NCBI GenBank assembly: GCA_036507955.1
Contig: DATCIH010000100.1
Location: 1-25,546, forward strand
Direction of reading: 5' to 3'
Length of the DNA: 25,546 nt
Source: DATCIH01 sp036507955
GTDB lineage: Bacteria > Bacillota > Clostridia > Clostridiales > Clostridiaceae
The position numbers and the translations under genes are program-made. How positions within the stretch are numbered: position 1 is the first letter of the stretch; each line of letters starts with the position of its first letter. Below, in pieces: positions 7,394 to 15,982 of this stretch. Under the pieces are notes generated by a model. The model saw only the letters and a list, made by a program, of their open reading frames with translations. It had not been told where the DNA came from and searched no databases.

Positions 7394-8134
7394 ATGATAA
7401 TTGAGAGAGTAATAAATACTGTAAATAGAAAATATAGAAAACCAATAGTAATTATAGTGCTAATCAGTACTGCAGCCATAATCCTAGCCTGCTGTTTATT
7501 TAATGGGTTTACTCACTTAAAAGACAAGCTTAAGGAGAGTTCCTCTTATGAATACAAATATAAAAGTCTTCTTAAGGAATATAATTCAATGGCTCCCTTT
7601 CAAGGATTAAATGATAGCTTAGAAGCGAAGAACGAAACCATGATTACCGATAATTCAATTGCAGAAGCAGAAATTCCAAGCTATAAGTCCAAGGTGGAAA
7701 ACAATAATAATTATTACACCTTTTTTAATGAGGAGGAAGCTGGGAAAATAAAATATATAAGCGCTGCTTATGGAATAAGTCTTACTTTCCCTGTTTCTTG
7801 GGAAAACAAGTTACTTATAGAAGAAATATCAAATAATCAAGACTACAAAGGAGCTATTTTGATTAATATATATGATAAAAGAGTTTGGCCTAAAGATGGA
7901 TTATTCTTTACGATTTACATATTCTATTCAAAAGAAAGTTATAATTTAGCAGAACCCTCCCTTGCAGCCTCAGCTAGTGCCTATAAGCTTTATGATAACG
8001 GAAAAAAGGTTATAACATGTGTTCAGTTTCCTGAGGTGGAAAAAGATATGCAGGATATGGCTTTGATAAATGATGCTAAAGACATGGCAGCTCAGGTGTA
8101 TAGTATAGTTAAGACTTTGAAGGTGATCAATTGA
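7394..8134 (+). CDS. Membrane-anchored PsbP-like domain protein, copy A
   Basis: A 246-aa protein with one membrane helix at about residues 17-37, a hydrophilic heptad-like linker (40-85), and an extracytoplasmic domain from about 108 to the end. The domain opens with EEEAGKIKYISAAYGISLTFPVSW, where the YG-(I/F)-SL-x-FP-x-(S/T)-W pattern is that of PsbP/DUF1795-type folds; the C-terminus is DMAAQVYSIVKTLKVIN. Copies at 8161 and 9876 have the same order. In the domain it is closer to the 9876 copy than to its direct neighbour. The AAGGGGG ribosome binding site is well placed. The function is unknown; the fold is a ligand- or protein-binding module and no catalytic residues stand out. Confidence 0.75.
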   Translation: MIIERVINTVNRKYRKPIVIIVLISTAAIILACCLFNGFTHLKDKLKESSSYEYKYKSLLKEYNSMAPFQGLNDSLEAKNETMITDNSIAEAEIPSYKSKVENNNNYYTFFNEEEAGKIKYISAAYGISLTFPVSWENKLLIEEISNNQDYKGAILINIYDKRVWPKDGLFFTIYIFYSKESYNLAEPSLAASASAYKLYDNGKKVITCVQFPEVEKDMQDMALINDAKDMAAQVYSIVKTLKVIN

Positions 8135-8160
8135 AGGTGGCATATAATCACAAAAGGGAA

Positions 8161-8913
8161 ATGGAAGTTGAGAGAGTTAGCAATTTTGATATTAAAAAGA
8201 AAAAGAAACATATATTAATTTTCATTATAATCCTAGCATGCCTTTTTATAAGTAACGAAGCCTATAAAATTTTTGATAGCTATAGAAATCTTTCTAAAAA
8301 GTACAAAGTCAGTTCTCCCTTTAAAGACAAATATAAAAAGCTAACAAAGAAATATGATGAGATTGTGCCTTACAAACAGCTTTATTCTGAAACTGAGCTT
8401 ACAAATCAATCTCTTACTCTTAAGAATAATGACTTAAATAATACTCTTAATGAATATAAAAGTACCATCGAATATTCGAATAGAATTACAGCCTTAATGG
8501 AGGATGATAAAGGTGATTTGATATATAGAAGCGGTAGATATGGTTTTAGCCTAACTTTTCCCGGTACCTGGAAAAATAAATTTATTATATCAGAAGAAAA
8601 TAATAATAATAATATGATGGATATGGGTGAGGGTCGGATAAATATTACATATAAAAATTCTGAGATCAGCACAGAGACGAATTTTACTTTTGATATCCTA
8701 ATTTATAGCTCGCGCGAGTATTGGGACAATTTAGACCCAAATTATATGTTTATGTTGCAGGTTAATAAGATTTATCAAAAGGGAGAAAAGACCATAGCCT
8801 ATTCAATACCTTTTGAATCTGAAAATGATCCAAGTATTAATAGCAATAAGGCTTATCAAGACATGGCTAGCGAAGTTAAAAGCATAGTTAAAACCATAAA
8901 AGCAATAAATTGA
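8161..8913 (+). CDS. Membrane-anchored PsbP-like domain protein, copy B
   Basis: 250 aa from the ATG at 8161. I chose this start because its N-terminus (MEVERVSNFDIK) aligns with that of the 9876 copy (MVERVNKFGIK). A TTG at 8131 overlaps the stop of copy A by 4 bases and has its own AAGGTGA site, so a 260-aa product with translational coupling is possible. One membrane helix (about 17-34), a coiled-coil-like linker with repeated Leu/Tyr (40-102), then the domain with GRYGFSLTFPGTWKNKF (126-142) and the C-terminus DMASEVKSIVKTIKAIN. It is more divergent than copies A and C. It forms an operon with copy A. Confidence 0.75.
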   Translation: MEVERVSNFDIKKKKKHILIFIIILACLFISNEAYKIFDSYRNLSKKYKVSSPFKDKYKKLTKKYDEIVPYKQLYSETELTNQSLTLKNNDLNNTLNEYKSTIEYSNRITALMEDDKGDLIYRSGRYGFSLTFPGTWKNKFIISEENNNNNMMDMGEGRINITYKNSEISTETNFTFDILIYSSREYWDNLDPNYMFMLQVNKIYQKGEKTIAYSIPFESENDPSINSNKAYQDMASEVKSIVKTIKAIN

Positions 8914-8916
8914 TTT

Positions 8917-8970
8917 GTTATATTTTTGTAACCATTTTATTAAGGATATTATGTAACATAGTGGTATAAC
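8917..8970 (+). promoter_or_regulatory. Promoter of the vanW unit with the same repeat pattern
   Basis: AAGGAT (8942-8947), a 17-base spacer, TATAAC (8965-8970). Upstream cores lie at 8917 (GTTA), 8928 (GTAA), 8940 (TTAA) and 8953 (GTAA). The steps of 12 and 13 bases before the -10 are the same as at the 7394 promoter (7320, 7332, 7345). The two promoters probably answer the same regulator. Confidence 0.55.
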
Positions 8971-8977
8971 TATATTA

Positions 8978-8989
8978 TTATCGCGATAA
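8978..8989. promoter_or_regulatory. Perfect 12-bp palindrome near the vanW-unit transcription start
   Basis: TTATCGCGATAA lies 8 bases after the -10 and 7 bases before the ribosome binding site, close to the expected transcription start. TCGCGA is rare in DNA this AT-rich, so an operator is possible. The sister promoter at 7334 lacks it. Confidence 0.35.
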
Positions 8990-9000
8990 GAGGTGAGGGT

Positions 9001-9825
9001 ATGCTATATTTAGAAAAGAAACCAATAATAAGATCAAAGTTAAGATTATATATTGGCAAGAAATTATATTCACTTAAAAGGCATGGCCAGTGGTATTTAC
9101 CAGGTAGAAGCTACGCTAAAGAAATAAATAATAATACATATGATTTTTCTGTATTTTCTCATAGAACACCTCTTTTAAGAAAACTTAAGGATGTAGATAT
9201 GTATCTTCAATATAACAAAATTACAAATCTTAAGCTTGCCATAAAAATGCTTAATAATATTGTTTTAAAACCTGGAGAAACCCTCTCTTATTGGAAGCTG
9301 ATAGGGAAGCCTACATATAAAAAAGGATACTTAGAAGGACTTGTCTTATGCCCTGATGGAAGCTTTAAATCCGGTATCGGTGGAGGATTATGTCAGCTAT
9401 CTAATTTAATATATTGGATGACTCTTCACACTCCTTTAATTGTTACTGAAAGACATAGGCATAGCCATGATGTATTTCCTGATGAAGATAGAAAGCAACC
9501 CTTTGGCACCGGAGCGACTTGCGCTTATAATTCATTAGATCTTCAGATATACAATGGCACGGATAGTGAATATCAGCTTGTTTTATACTTAAGCGAAGAT
9601 CACTTAAATGGGGAGTGGAGGAGTAATAAAGATGCTATTTATTCTTACCTTATATATGAAAAGGAACACTATATTACAGCAGGATGTTTTGGAGGGTATG
9701 TAAGAAATAATTCAATATACAGGAAAGTATTTCAAGAGGGGTTTGGCGAACTTAAGGAAGAGTTTATAACTGAGAATCATGCTTATATGCTTTATTCACC
9801 TATACTCGCAGCAGGAATTGAATAA
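9001..9825 (+). CDS. VanW-family protein
   Basis: A 274-aa protein with the VanW core: LNNIVLKPGETLSYWKLIG, the GIGGGLCQLSN signature (125-135), LIVTERHRHSHDVFPD (147-162 region) and QPFGTGATCAYN. VanW was first noted in vanB-type vancomycin-resistance clusters and its biochemical role is not established. No signal peptide or membrane helix is visible. Here it is not accompanied by vanS/R/H/X or a ligase, so a resistance role is not supported. It sits between PsbP-like copies B and C and has a strong GAGGTGAGGG ribosome binding site. Confidence 0.9.
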   Translation: MLYLEKKPIIRSKLRLYIGKKLYSLKRHGQWYLPGRSYAKEINNNTYDFSVFSHRTPLLRKLKDVDMYLQYNKITNLKLAIKMLNNIVLKPGETLSYWKLIGKPTYKKGYLEGLVLCPDGSFKSGIGGGLCQLSNLIYWMTLHTPLIVTERHRHSHDVFPDEDRKQPFGTGATCAYNSLDLQIYNGTDSEYQLVLYLSEDHLNGEWRSNKDAIYSYLIYEKEHYITAGCFGGYVRNNSIYRKVFQEGFGELKEEFITENHAYMLYSPILAAGIE

Positions 9826-9875
9826 AGGGCTTAAATTGATATAGATACTAGAATATTTAATAGGGGGCATAAACA

Positions 9876-10598
9876 ATGGTGGAAAGAGTAAATAAATTTG
9901 GAATAAAAAATTGGAAAAAAACCTTTTTAATAATATTATTAACCCTAGTTTGTATTTTTATTATTTATAGAAGTTTTGGTGTTCTTAACGATTATAATAA
10001 ACTTAAAAGTAAATACTTGACTAGCGCTTCTTATGAAAAAAAATACAATTCCCTATTACCCTATAAAAAACTGTATCAGGATACAAATATGGTAAATAAA
10101 GCTCTTGCTTCCACTAATACTGAGCTAAGCCAAAACCTTGCTAAATATAGCTATATTATAGGAAATGGTAATTGCTATGTAAATTTCAAAGAGGAGGAAG
10201 CAGGGAAAATAAAGTATTTAAGTAACAACTATGGAATAAGTCTTCTTTTCCCACCCTCTTGGAAGAATCAATTTATGATACAAGAAACGTCCTATAATGA
10301 ATCCAACCTAAGTCCTATTACTATTAAAGTTTTAAATAGACATTCCTGGTATAGTGGTAATGGAGGCGTAATTTTCTATATTTACATCTTTAATTCTAAA
10401 GACAATTGGAATACGGTAGGTAAGTCAATTGGAGATGCAATCGGAATAACTAAGCTTTATGAGGAAGGTGAAAAGGTGATAGCCTATGCACTACCCTCTA
10501 ATGTACAATATAATGAAGATGAGGACTTGAAAAATAATTATCTAGATATGTCCAGCTATGTGGAAAGTATCGTTAAAACTCTTAAAGTGATAAATTGA
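9876..10598 (+). CDS. Membrane-anchored PsbP-like domain protein, copy C
   Basis: 240 aa; a basic start, one membrane helix (about 16-32), a linker with repeated KKY/LLPYKKLY, then the domain from about 104: EEEAGKIKYLSNNYGISLLF, followed by PPSWKNQF. The C-terminus is DMSSYVESIVKTLKVIN. The EEEAGKIKY...YGISL..FP.SW block is nearly identical to that of the 7394 protein, so A and C are the closest pair although vanW and copy B lie between them. It follows vanW by 50 bases with a GGGGGC ribosome binding site and is probably in the vanW transcript. Confidence 0.75.
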   Translation: MVERVNKFGIKNWKKTFLIILLTLVCIFIIYRSFGVLNDYNKLKSKYLTSASYEKKYNSLLPYKKLYQDTNMVNKALASTNTELSQNLAKYSYIIGNGNCYVNFKEEEAGKIKYLSNNYGISLLFPPSWKNQFMIQETSYNESNLSPITIKVLNRHSWYSGNGGVIFYIYIFNSKDNWNTVGKSIGDAIGITKLYEEGEKVIAYALPSNVQYNEDEDLKNNYLDMSSYVESIVKTLKVIN

Positions 10599-10642
10599 TA
10601 ATATTTAAGTTTATTGTCAATAATATGGCTGAGGTGACAAAT

Positions 10643-11284
10643 ATGAGAGTACCAAACCATATTGGAATAATACCTGATGGGAACAGAAGGTGGGCAGTTG
10701 AAAGGGGTATGACTAAGGATAAGGGATATGATTCTGGGATAGATCCAGGGTTATTATTGTTTAAGATATGTGAAAGCTTAGGGATAAAAGAAATGACCTA
10801 TTATGGCTTTACCTCTGACAATACTAAAAGACCTAGGGAACAAAGGGAGGCTTTTACTAATGCCTGCATTCAAGCAGTAAATTTACTATCAAAGGAAAAT
10901 GCAGAGCTACTAGTGGTAGGTAATAAGGATTCTGAAATGTTTCCAGCAGAGTTAAAGGAGTTCACCCAAAGAAGAAAATTTGGAGAGGGTGGACTCAAGG
11001 TGAATTTTTTAGTTAATTACAGCTGGGAGTGGGATTTAAATAATTTAAAACAGGCAGGTTTATCTAAGGGGAAAATTTCTGGAATGATAAATTCAAAGGA
11101 TATATCAAGAGTTGATTTAATAGTGCGTTGGGGCGGAAGAAGAAGATTGAGTGGTTTCCTTCCGGTCCAGTCGATATATTCAGACTTTTATATAATAGAT
11201 GATTATTGGCCTGATTTCAAAGTAGAACAATTTCATGAAGCACTTAATTGGTTCAATGCTCAGGATATAACTTTAGGTGGTTGA
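10643..11284 (+). CDS. Divergent cis-prenyltransferase (UppS family)
   Basis: 213 aa. Family members condense isopentenyl diphosphate onto an allylic diphosphate, giving for example undecaprenyl diphosphate, the cell-wall lipid carrier. The catalytic region HIGIIPDGNRRWA is intact (Asp12), as are TSDN..RP and the C-terminal VDLIVRWGG..RLSGF..VQSIYSDF and YWPDF. Compared with E. coli UppS, and numbered from memory, His43 is Tyr, Trp75 is Thr, the GGE glutamate (198) is Arg166 and the metal-binding Glu213 is Asp181. The protein is also about 30-40 residues short. It is likely a second, specialised enzyme or a non-canonical homologue rather than the housekeeping UppS. The ATG at 10643 is chosen because a GAGGTG site precedes it and the IPDGNRRWA motif then begins at residue 10; a TTG at 10595 would overlap the previous gene. 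Confidence 0.85.
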   Translation: MRVPNHIGIIPDGNRRWAVERGMTKDKGYDSGIDPGLLLFKICESLGIKEMTYYGFTSDNTKRPREQREAFTNACIQAVNLLSKENAELLVVGNKDSEMFPAELKEFTQRRKFGEGGLKVNFLVNYSWEWDLNNLKQAGLSKGKISGMINSKDISRVDLIVRWGGRRRLSGFLPVQSIYSDFYIIDDYWPDFKVEQFHEALNWFNAQDITLGG

Positions 11285-11348
11285 TATTAACCAATATTCT
11301 AGGTACAATTATTGTATAGTTTTTTATTGGATATTCCGGGAGGCATTT

Positions 11349-12140
11349 ATGGATTTTGATGAGCTAGGGTTCTTAGGTGAACAAATAGTGAATATTTCTC
11401 AAGCTATATATGTAGAAAATATAGAAGCATTTGATTTGTGCTATGCTTTGAATAAATTTGCGCAAGAGTTAAAGTTTCTGTTTATTATTAATAAAGAAGA
11501 TAGTCAGGAGGTAGCAGCTTCCTGTCTTTTCGTTAAGGTGCTAAACGGATTTCAATCATCAGTTTTATTATATAAGTATGGACTATCGGTTGAAGGACGA
11601 ATAATAATAAGAACCGTTCTAGAGTCGGCTTTTATACTTAAGGCTATTTGTGATAAGAGGGAATATGCACAAGATTTTATTGAGATTGACAACAAAGATA
11701 GAGAAAGATTTGGTAAAGCAATAAATGATAAAAGGAATGAGGATATATTTAAAGCTATAAAGGGAGAGATACCTGAATACTTATATGAAAATTTGAAAAA
11801 AGAAAATAGAGAAAAGGGCATAAAAATGATTTCGGTGGAGGATTGGGCGAAAAGGGCAGATCTAGAAGAATTTTATCAGTGTGCCTACAGATTATTAAGT
11901 ATGGACATACATACTAATCCCAGGGCTTTAGAGATCTATATGAATCTTGATGAAAACAAAAAACTGATAAATATAGTTACCTCCCCTATCACACAAGGAA
12001 TAAATGACAATTTGATAATAGCATCTAGTATATTATTGACCTCTATCGAGAGCTTAAGTAAGCTTTTCTCCTTTGATAAGTTCAAGGATATTGAAAATTT
12101 TGAAGACAAAATAGAGTATCTATCAAATAAATATTTATAA
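11349..12140 (+). CDS. DUF5677 family protein
   Basis: A 263-aa, mainly helical soluble protein. The GRIIIRTVLESAF segment (83-95) and YRLLSMDIHTNPR near residue 180 fit the DUF5677 pattern (R..lE.. and yr.lS...H). The family has no assigned biochemical function and is often found in accessory regions. The ATG at 11349 follows a CGGGAGG ribosome binding site; in-frame codons before it back to 11277 overlap uppS and lack a site. It is probably the last gene of the vanW unit. No clear terminator follows. Confidence 0.65.
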   Translation: MDFDELGFLGEQIVNISQAIYVENIEAFDLCYALNKFAQELKFLFIINKEDSQEVAASCLFVKVLNGFQSSVLLYKYGLSVEGRIIIRTVLESAFILKAICDKREYAQDFIEIDNKDRERFGKAINDKRNEDIFKAIKGEIPEYLYENLKKENREKGIKMISVEDWAKRADLEEFYQCAYRLLSMDIHTNPRALEIYMNLDENKKLINIVTSPITQGINDNLIIASSILLTSIESLSKLFSFDKFKDIENFEDKIEYLSNKYL

Positions 12141-12279
12141 TAGAAATTAGGATTTTTCTATTTATAAATACTTTAGCCTGACTGCTCAGATTTATATTGA
12201 ATTTAAATATTATATAGAAATAATATAGTAAATAGATGCATGTAAACGGTATAAATTGGTTATGAAAGATGGCCATGCC

Positions 12280-12308
12280 TTTACAAATTATATTATTAAT
12301 GATAAAAT
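12280..12308 (+). promoter_or_regulatory. Sigma-A-type promoter of the PFOR gene
   Basis: TTTACA (12280-12285), a 17-base spacer, TAAAAT (12303-12308), then about 50 bases to the start codon with an AGGAGG site. Confidence 0.78.
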
Positions 12309-12362
12309 TATGTCGACAAATAGGGCGATTATAGCCTTTAATAATAAAGGAGGAAATTTCAT

Positions 12363-15300
12363 ATGTCTAGATCTAAACAATCAATGGATGCTAATACAGC
12401 AGCTGCACATGTAGCGTATGCTTATACTGAAGTAGCTGGTATCTATCCAATCACACCATCAAGTCCAATGGCTGATCTTGTTGACCAATGGTCTGCTGCA
12501 GGACAGGAAAATATTTTTGGTAACCAGGTTAAAGTTGTTGAAATGCAGTCTGAAGCAGGTGCTGCCGGAACTGTTCATGGTTCACTTGCTGCAGGTGCAC
12601 TTACTACTACATTTACAGCATCGCAAGGTCTTCTTCTGATGATTCCAAATATGTACAAGATTGCCGGCGAACAGCTTCCTTGCGTATTTGATGTATCTGC
12701 TCGTACCGTTGCAACACAATCTCTAAACATTTTCGGTGACCATAGTGATGTATATGCTTGTCGCCAGACAGGTTTCGCAATGCTCGCTGAGACAAATCCT
12801 CAGGAAGTTATGGACTTAAGCCCTGTTGCACATCTTGCTGCACTTGAAGGCAAAGTTCCATTCATAAACTTCTTTGATGGATTCCGTACATCCCATGAAA
12901 TTCAGAAAATTGAAAAATGGGATTATACAGATCTTAAAGAAATGTGCAACATGGATGCTGTTAAGGCTTTCCGTGAACATGCATTAAATCCAGAACACCC
13001 AGCTATGCGTGGTTCTCATGAGAACGGAGACGTTTTCTTCCAGCATCGTGAGGCTTGTAATACAGTTTACAATGAATTACCAGCTATTGTTGAAAAATAC
13101 ATGGCTAAGGTTAATGAAAAATTAGGGACAAACTATGATTTATTCAACTACTACGGAGCTCCTGATGCTGACCGTGTCATCATCGCTATGGGATCTTTCT
13201 GTGACGTAGCTGAAGAAGTTATTGATTACTTAACAGCTAAAGGCGAGAAAGTCGGACTTGTTAAAGTTCGTTTATATCGTCCATGGGTATCTAACGGACT
13301 TCTTAAAGTTCTTCCTAAGACAGCTAAGAAGATTGCTGTTCTTGACCGTACAAAAGAGCCAGGTGCATTAGCTGAGCCTCTTTATCTTGATGTTGCTGTA
13401 ACACTTCGTGAAGCAGGAATGAACGATGTTATTCTTTCTAATGGCCGTTACGGACTTGGCTCTAAGGATACTCCACCTTCATCTGTATTTGCTGTATTTA
13501 CAGAACTTTCAAAAGATGCTCCTAAGTCACGTTTCACACTGGGTATCCTAGATGATGTTACCTACTTAAGCTTACCAGAAATTAAGCCAGCTCCTATTAC
13601 ATCTGCTGTGGGTACAGTAGAATGTAAGTTCTGGGGTCTTGGTGGCGATGGTACAGTAGGTGCTAACAAGAACTCTACAAAGATCATCGGTGACCACACA
13701 GATAAATATATTCAGGCATATTTCCAGTATGACTCTAAGAAGACTGGTGGTATTACAATTTCCCATCTTCGTTTTGGTGACAAGCCAATCAGAAGCCCAT
13801 ATTACATCAACCAGGCTGACTTTGTTGCATGCCATAACCCATCATATGTTATTAAAGGGTTTAAGATGGTTCAGGATGTTAAACCAGGCGGAATCTTCAT
13901 GATTAACTGCCAGTGGTCTGATGAAGAACTTGATTCTAAACTTAATGCTGCTGCAAAGAAATATATTTCAGATAACAACATTCAGTTATACACAATCAAT
14001 GCTATTGATAAAGCGGTTGAAATTGGTATGGGTAAACGTACTAACACTATTCTTCAGTCTGCATTCTTTAAATTAGCAAAGGTTATGCCAATTGATACTG
14101 CTATTGATTTTATGAAAGCTGCTGCTAAGAAATCCTATGGTAAAAAGGGCGATGCAATCGTAGAGATGAACTACAAAGCAATTGCTGCTGGGTTAGATGC
14201 TCTACACAAAGTTGAAGTTCCAGCGACTTGGTCGAGTCCAGAAGCAGATGCTCCTGAAGCAGAGCTTATAGGTCTTAAAGAGACTGTTAAGATGGTTAAG
14301 AACCTAATGAATCCTATCGGATTAATGGATGGGGACAGCCTTCCTGTATCTGCATTTATAAATAATGCAGACGGACAGTTCGAACTTGGTGCTACTGCAT
14401 ATGAAAAACGTGGTACAGCCGTATCTGTTCCAGAATGGGATCCAGAAAAATGTGTTCAGTGTAATACCTGTGCATTTGTATGTTCACATGCTACTATTCG
14501 TCCATTCATGCTAAACGAAGCTGAAGTAAAAGCAGCACCTTCAAATATTAAGTTTGCTGATACAAAGCCAAAGGCTAGCGAATATAAATTTACAATGAGT
14601 GTAACTCCTCTTGACTGTATGGGTTGTGGCGAATGTATTACCGTTTGTCCTGCAAAGGCTATCAAAATGGTACCTCAGGAAACACAGCTTGAAGAACAGC
14701 CAGTATTCAATTACTTAGTTGCAAATGTAAGTAAGAAACCTGGAATGCTTGCTGATACTACAGTTAAGGGCTCTCAGTTCAATCAACCTCTTCTTGAGTT
14801 CTCAGGGAGTTGTGCAGGGTGTGCTGAAACAACTTATGCTCGTATACTTACTCAACTTTTTGGTGAGCATATGTATATTTCAAATGCTACAGGATGTTCT
14901 TCAATCTGGGGTGGTCCTGCTGCAACTTGTCCTTATACAGTAAATAAAGATTCCAAGATGGGCCCTGCATGGGCAAACTCCTTATTCGAAGATAATGCAG
15001 AGCATGGGTTTGGTATGTTTCTTGGACAGAAGACACTTCGTGAACAGGTTATAGCTAAAGTTGAGAAGCTTGTTGCTTCTGAAAAAGCATCTGACGAATT
15101 GAAAGCTGCTGCTAATAAGTTTATCGAAACAAAAGAAAGCACAAAAGAAAACACTGCTGCGTCTGAAGCATTCCTTGTTGAATTAGAAAAATCAGCGCTT
15201 GTAGATAGTGATCTTTCTAAAGAAGTTCTTGAAAAGAAACAGTACTTGGCTAAGAAGTCCGTATGGATTCTTGGTGGAGATGGTTGGGCATATGATATCG

Positions 15301-15908
15301 GGTTTGGTGGACTTGACCATGTTCTTGCTTCAGGTGAGAATGTAAATGTTATGGTATTCGATACAGAAATGTATTCAAATACAGGTGGACAAGCGTCTAA
15401 GGCCTCTAACATCGGTGAAGTTTGTCAGTTCGCTGCTGCTGGTAAAGATATTGGTAAGAAGAGTCTTGCTGAAATCGCTATGAGTTATGGTTACGTATAT
15501 GTAGCACAGATCGCTCTTGGTGCAAATGCAGCTCAGACTGTTAAAGTTATTGCTGAAGCAGAAGCTTATAAGGGACCATCCTTAATCATTGGATATGCCC
15601 CTTGTGAACTTCATGGAGTTAAAGGCGGTATGAACCACTGCCAGGATGAAATGAAATCAGCTGTTAAAGCTGGATACTGGAATCTCTTCTCCTTCAATCC
15701 TGCACTTAAGGCAGAAGGAAAGAATCCATTTGTTCTTACATCTAAACCAGGTGATGGAACTTATCAGGCATTCTTAAATAACGAAACACGTTACAGTAGT
15801 TTAACACGTTCATTTCCAGAACGTGCAGTACAATTGTTCAAAGCATCTGAGAAAGCTGCAGCAGATCGTTATGACCATCTGTTAAGGCTGGTAGAGCTTT
15901 ATAAATAA
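12363..15908 (+). CDS. nifJ: Pyruvate:ferredoxin (flavodoxin) oxidoreductase
   Basis: A single-chain homodimer-type PFOR of 1181 aa (usual about 1170-1200). It oxidises pyruvate to acetyl-CoA and CO2 with ferredoxin as electron acceptor, the central step of clostridial fermentation. The N-terminal domain has AGIYPITPSSPMADLVDQWS. The two-cluster ferredoxin domain has CVQCNTCAFVC (Cys697, 700, 703, 707) and CMGCGECITVC (Cys752, 755, 758, 762). The TPP domain begins with CAGCAET (Cys817, 820) and continues with GDGWAYDIGFGG and APCELHG. All are intact. Arginine is coded almost only by CGT, where neighbouring genes use AGA and AGG, a sign of very high expression or of a foreign origin. Monocistronic: it has its own promoter and terminator. 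Confidence 0.97.
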   Translation: MSRSKQSMDANTAAAHVAYAYTEVAGIYPITPSSPMADLVDQWSAAGQENIFGNQVKVVEMQSEAGAAGTVHGSLAAGALTTTFTASQGLLLMIPNMYKIAGEQLPCVFDVSARTVATQSLNIFGDHSDVYACRQTGFAMLAETNPQEVMDLSPVAHLAALEGKVPFINFFDGFRTSHEIQKIEKWDYTDLKEMCNMDAVKAFREHALNPEHPAMRGSHENGDVFFQHREACNTVYNELPAIVEKYMAKVNEKLGTNYDLFNYYGAPDADRVIIAMGSFCDVAEEVIDYLTAKGEKVGLVKVRLYRPWVSNGLLKVLPKTAKKIAVLDRTKEPGALAEPLYLDVAVTLREAGMNDVILSNGRYGLGSKDTPPSSVFAVFTELSKDAPKSRFTLGILDDVTYLSLPEIKPAPITSAVGTVECKFWGLGGDGTVGANKNSTKIIGDHTDKYIQAYFQYDSKKTGGITISHLRFGDKPIRSPYYINQADFVACHNPSYVIKGFKMVQDVKPGGIFMINCQWSDEELDSKLNAAAKKYISDNNIQLYTINAIDKAVEIGMGKRTNTILQSAFFKLAKVMPIDTAIDFMKAAAKKSYGKKGDAIVEMNYKAIAAGLDALHKVEVPATWSSPEADAPEAELIGLKETVKMVKNLMNPIGLMDGDSLPVSAFINNADGQFELGATAYEKRGTAVSVPEWDPEKCVQCNTCAFVCSHATIRPFMLNEAEVKAAPSNIKFADTKPKASEYKFTMSVTPLDCMGCGECITVCPAKAIKMVPQETQLEEQPVFNYLVANVSKKPGMLADTTVKGSQFNQPLLEFSGSCAGCAETTYARILTQLFGEHMYISNATGCSSIWGGPAATCPYTVNKDSKMGPAWANSLFEDNAEHGFGMFLGQKTLREQVIAKVEKLVASEKASDELKAAANKFIETKESTKENTAASEAFLVELEKSALVDSDLSKEVLEKKQYLAKKSVWILGGDGWAYDIGFGGLDHVLASGENVNVMVFDTEMYSNTGGQASKASNIGEVCQFAAAGKDIGKKSLAEIAMSYGYVYVAQIALGANAAQTVKVIAEAEAYKGPSLIIGYAPCELHGVKGGMNHCQDEMKSAVKAGYWNLFSFNPALKAEGKNPFVLTSKPGDGTYQAFLNNETRYSSLTRSFPERAVQLFKASEKAAADRYDHLLRLVELYK

Positions 15909-15982
15909 TTATAGACACGGGTTCGGTTTTGAGTTGCATATATATCAATTAGCACTTCAAATACTATGTATTTTAACAATAG

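Noticed and set aside
9001..9825. Vancomycin-resistance cluster because of VanW
   Set aside because: No vanR, vanS, vanH, ligase or vanX genes are present. VanW-family proteins are widespread in Firmicutes without resistance.
11552..11821. 89-codon minus-strand frame inside the DUF5677 gene
   Set aside because: Serine/leucine-rich antisense shadow with no ribosome binding site.
12262..12411. Short frame starting ATGAAAGATGGC before PFOR
   Set aside because: No ribosome binding site, contains the PFOR promoter and overlaps the PFOR start in another frame.
14933..15412. 159-codon frame on the minus strand inside the PFOR gene
   Set aside because: Shadow of a well-conserved gene with biased codons; no ribosome binding site and no recognisable product. 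The same holds for the other small frames inside PFOR.
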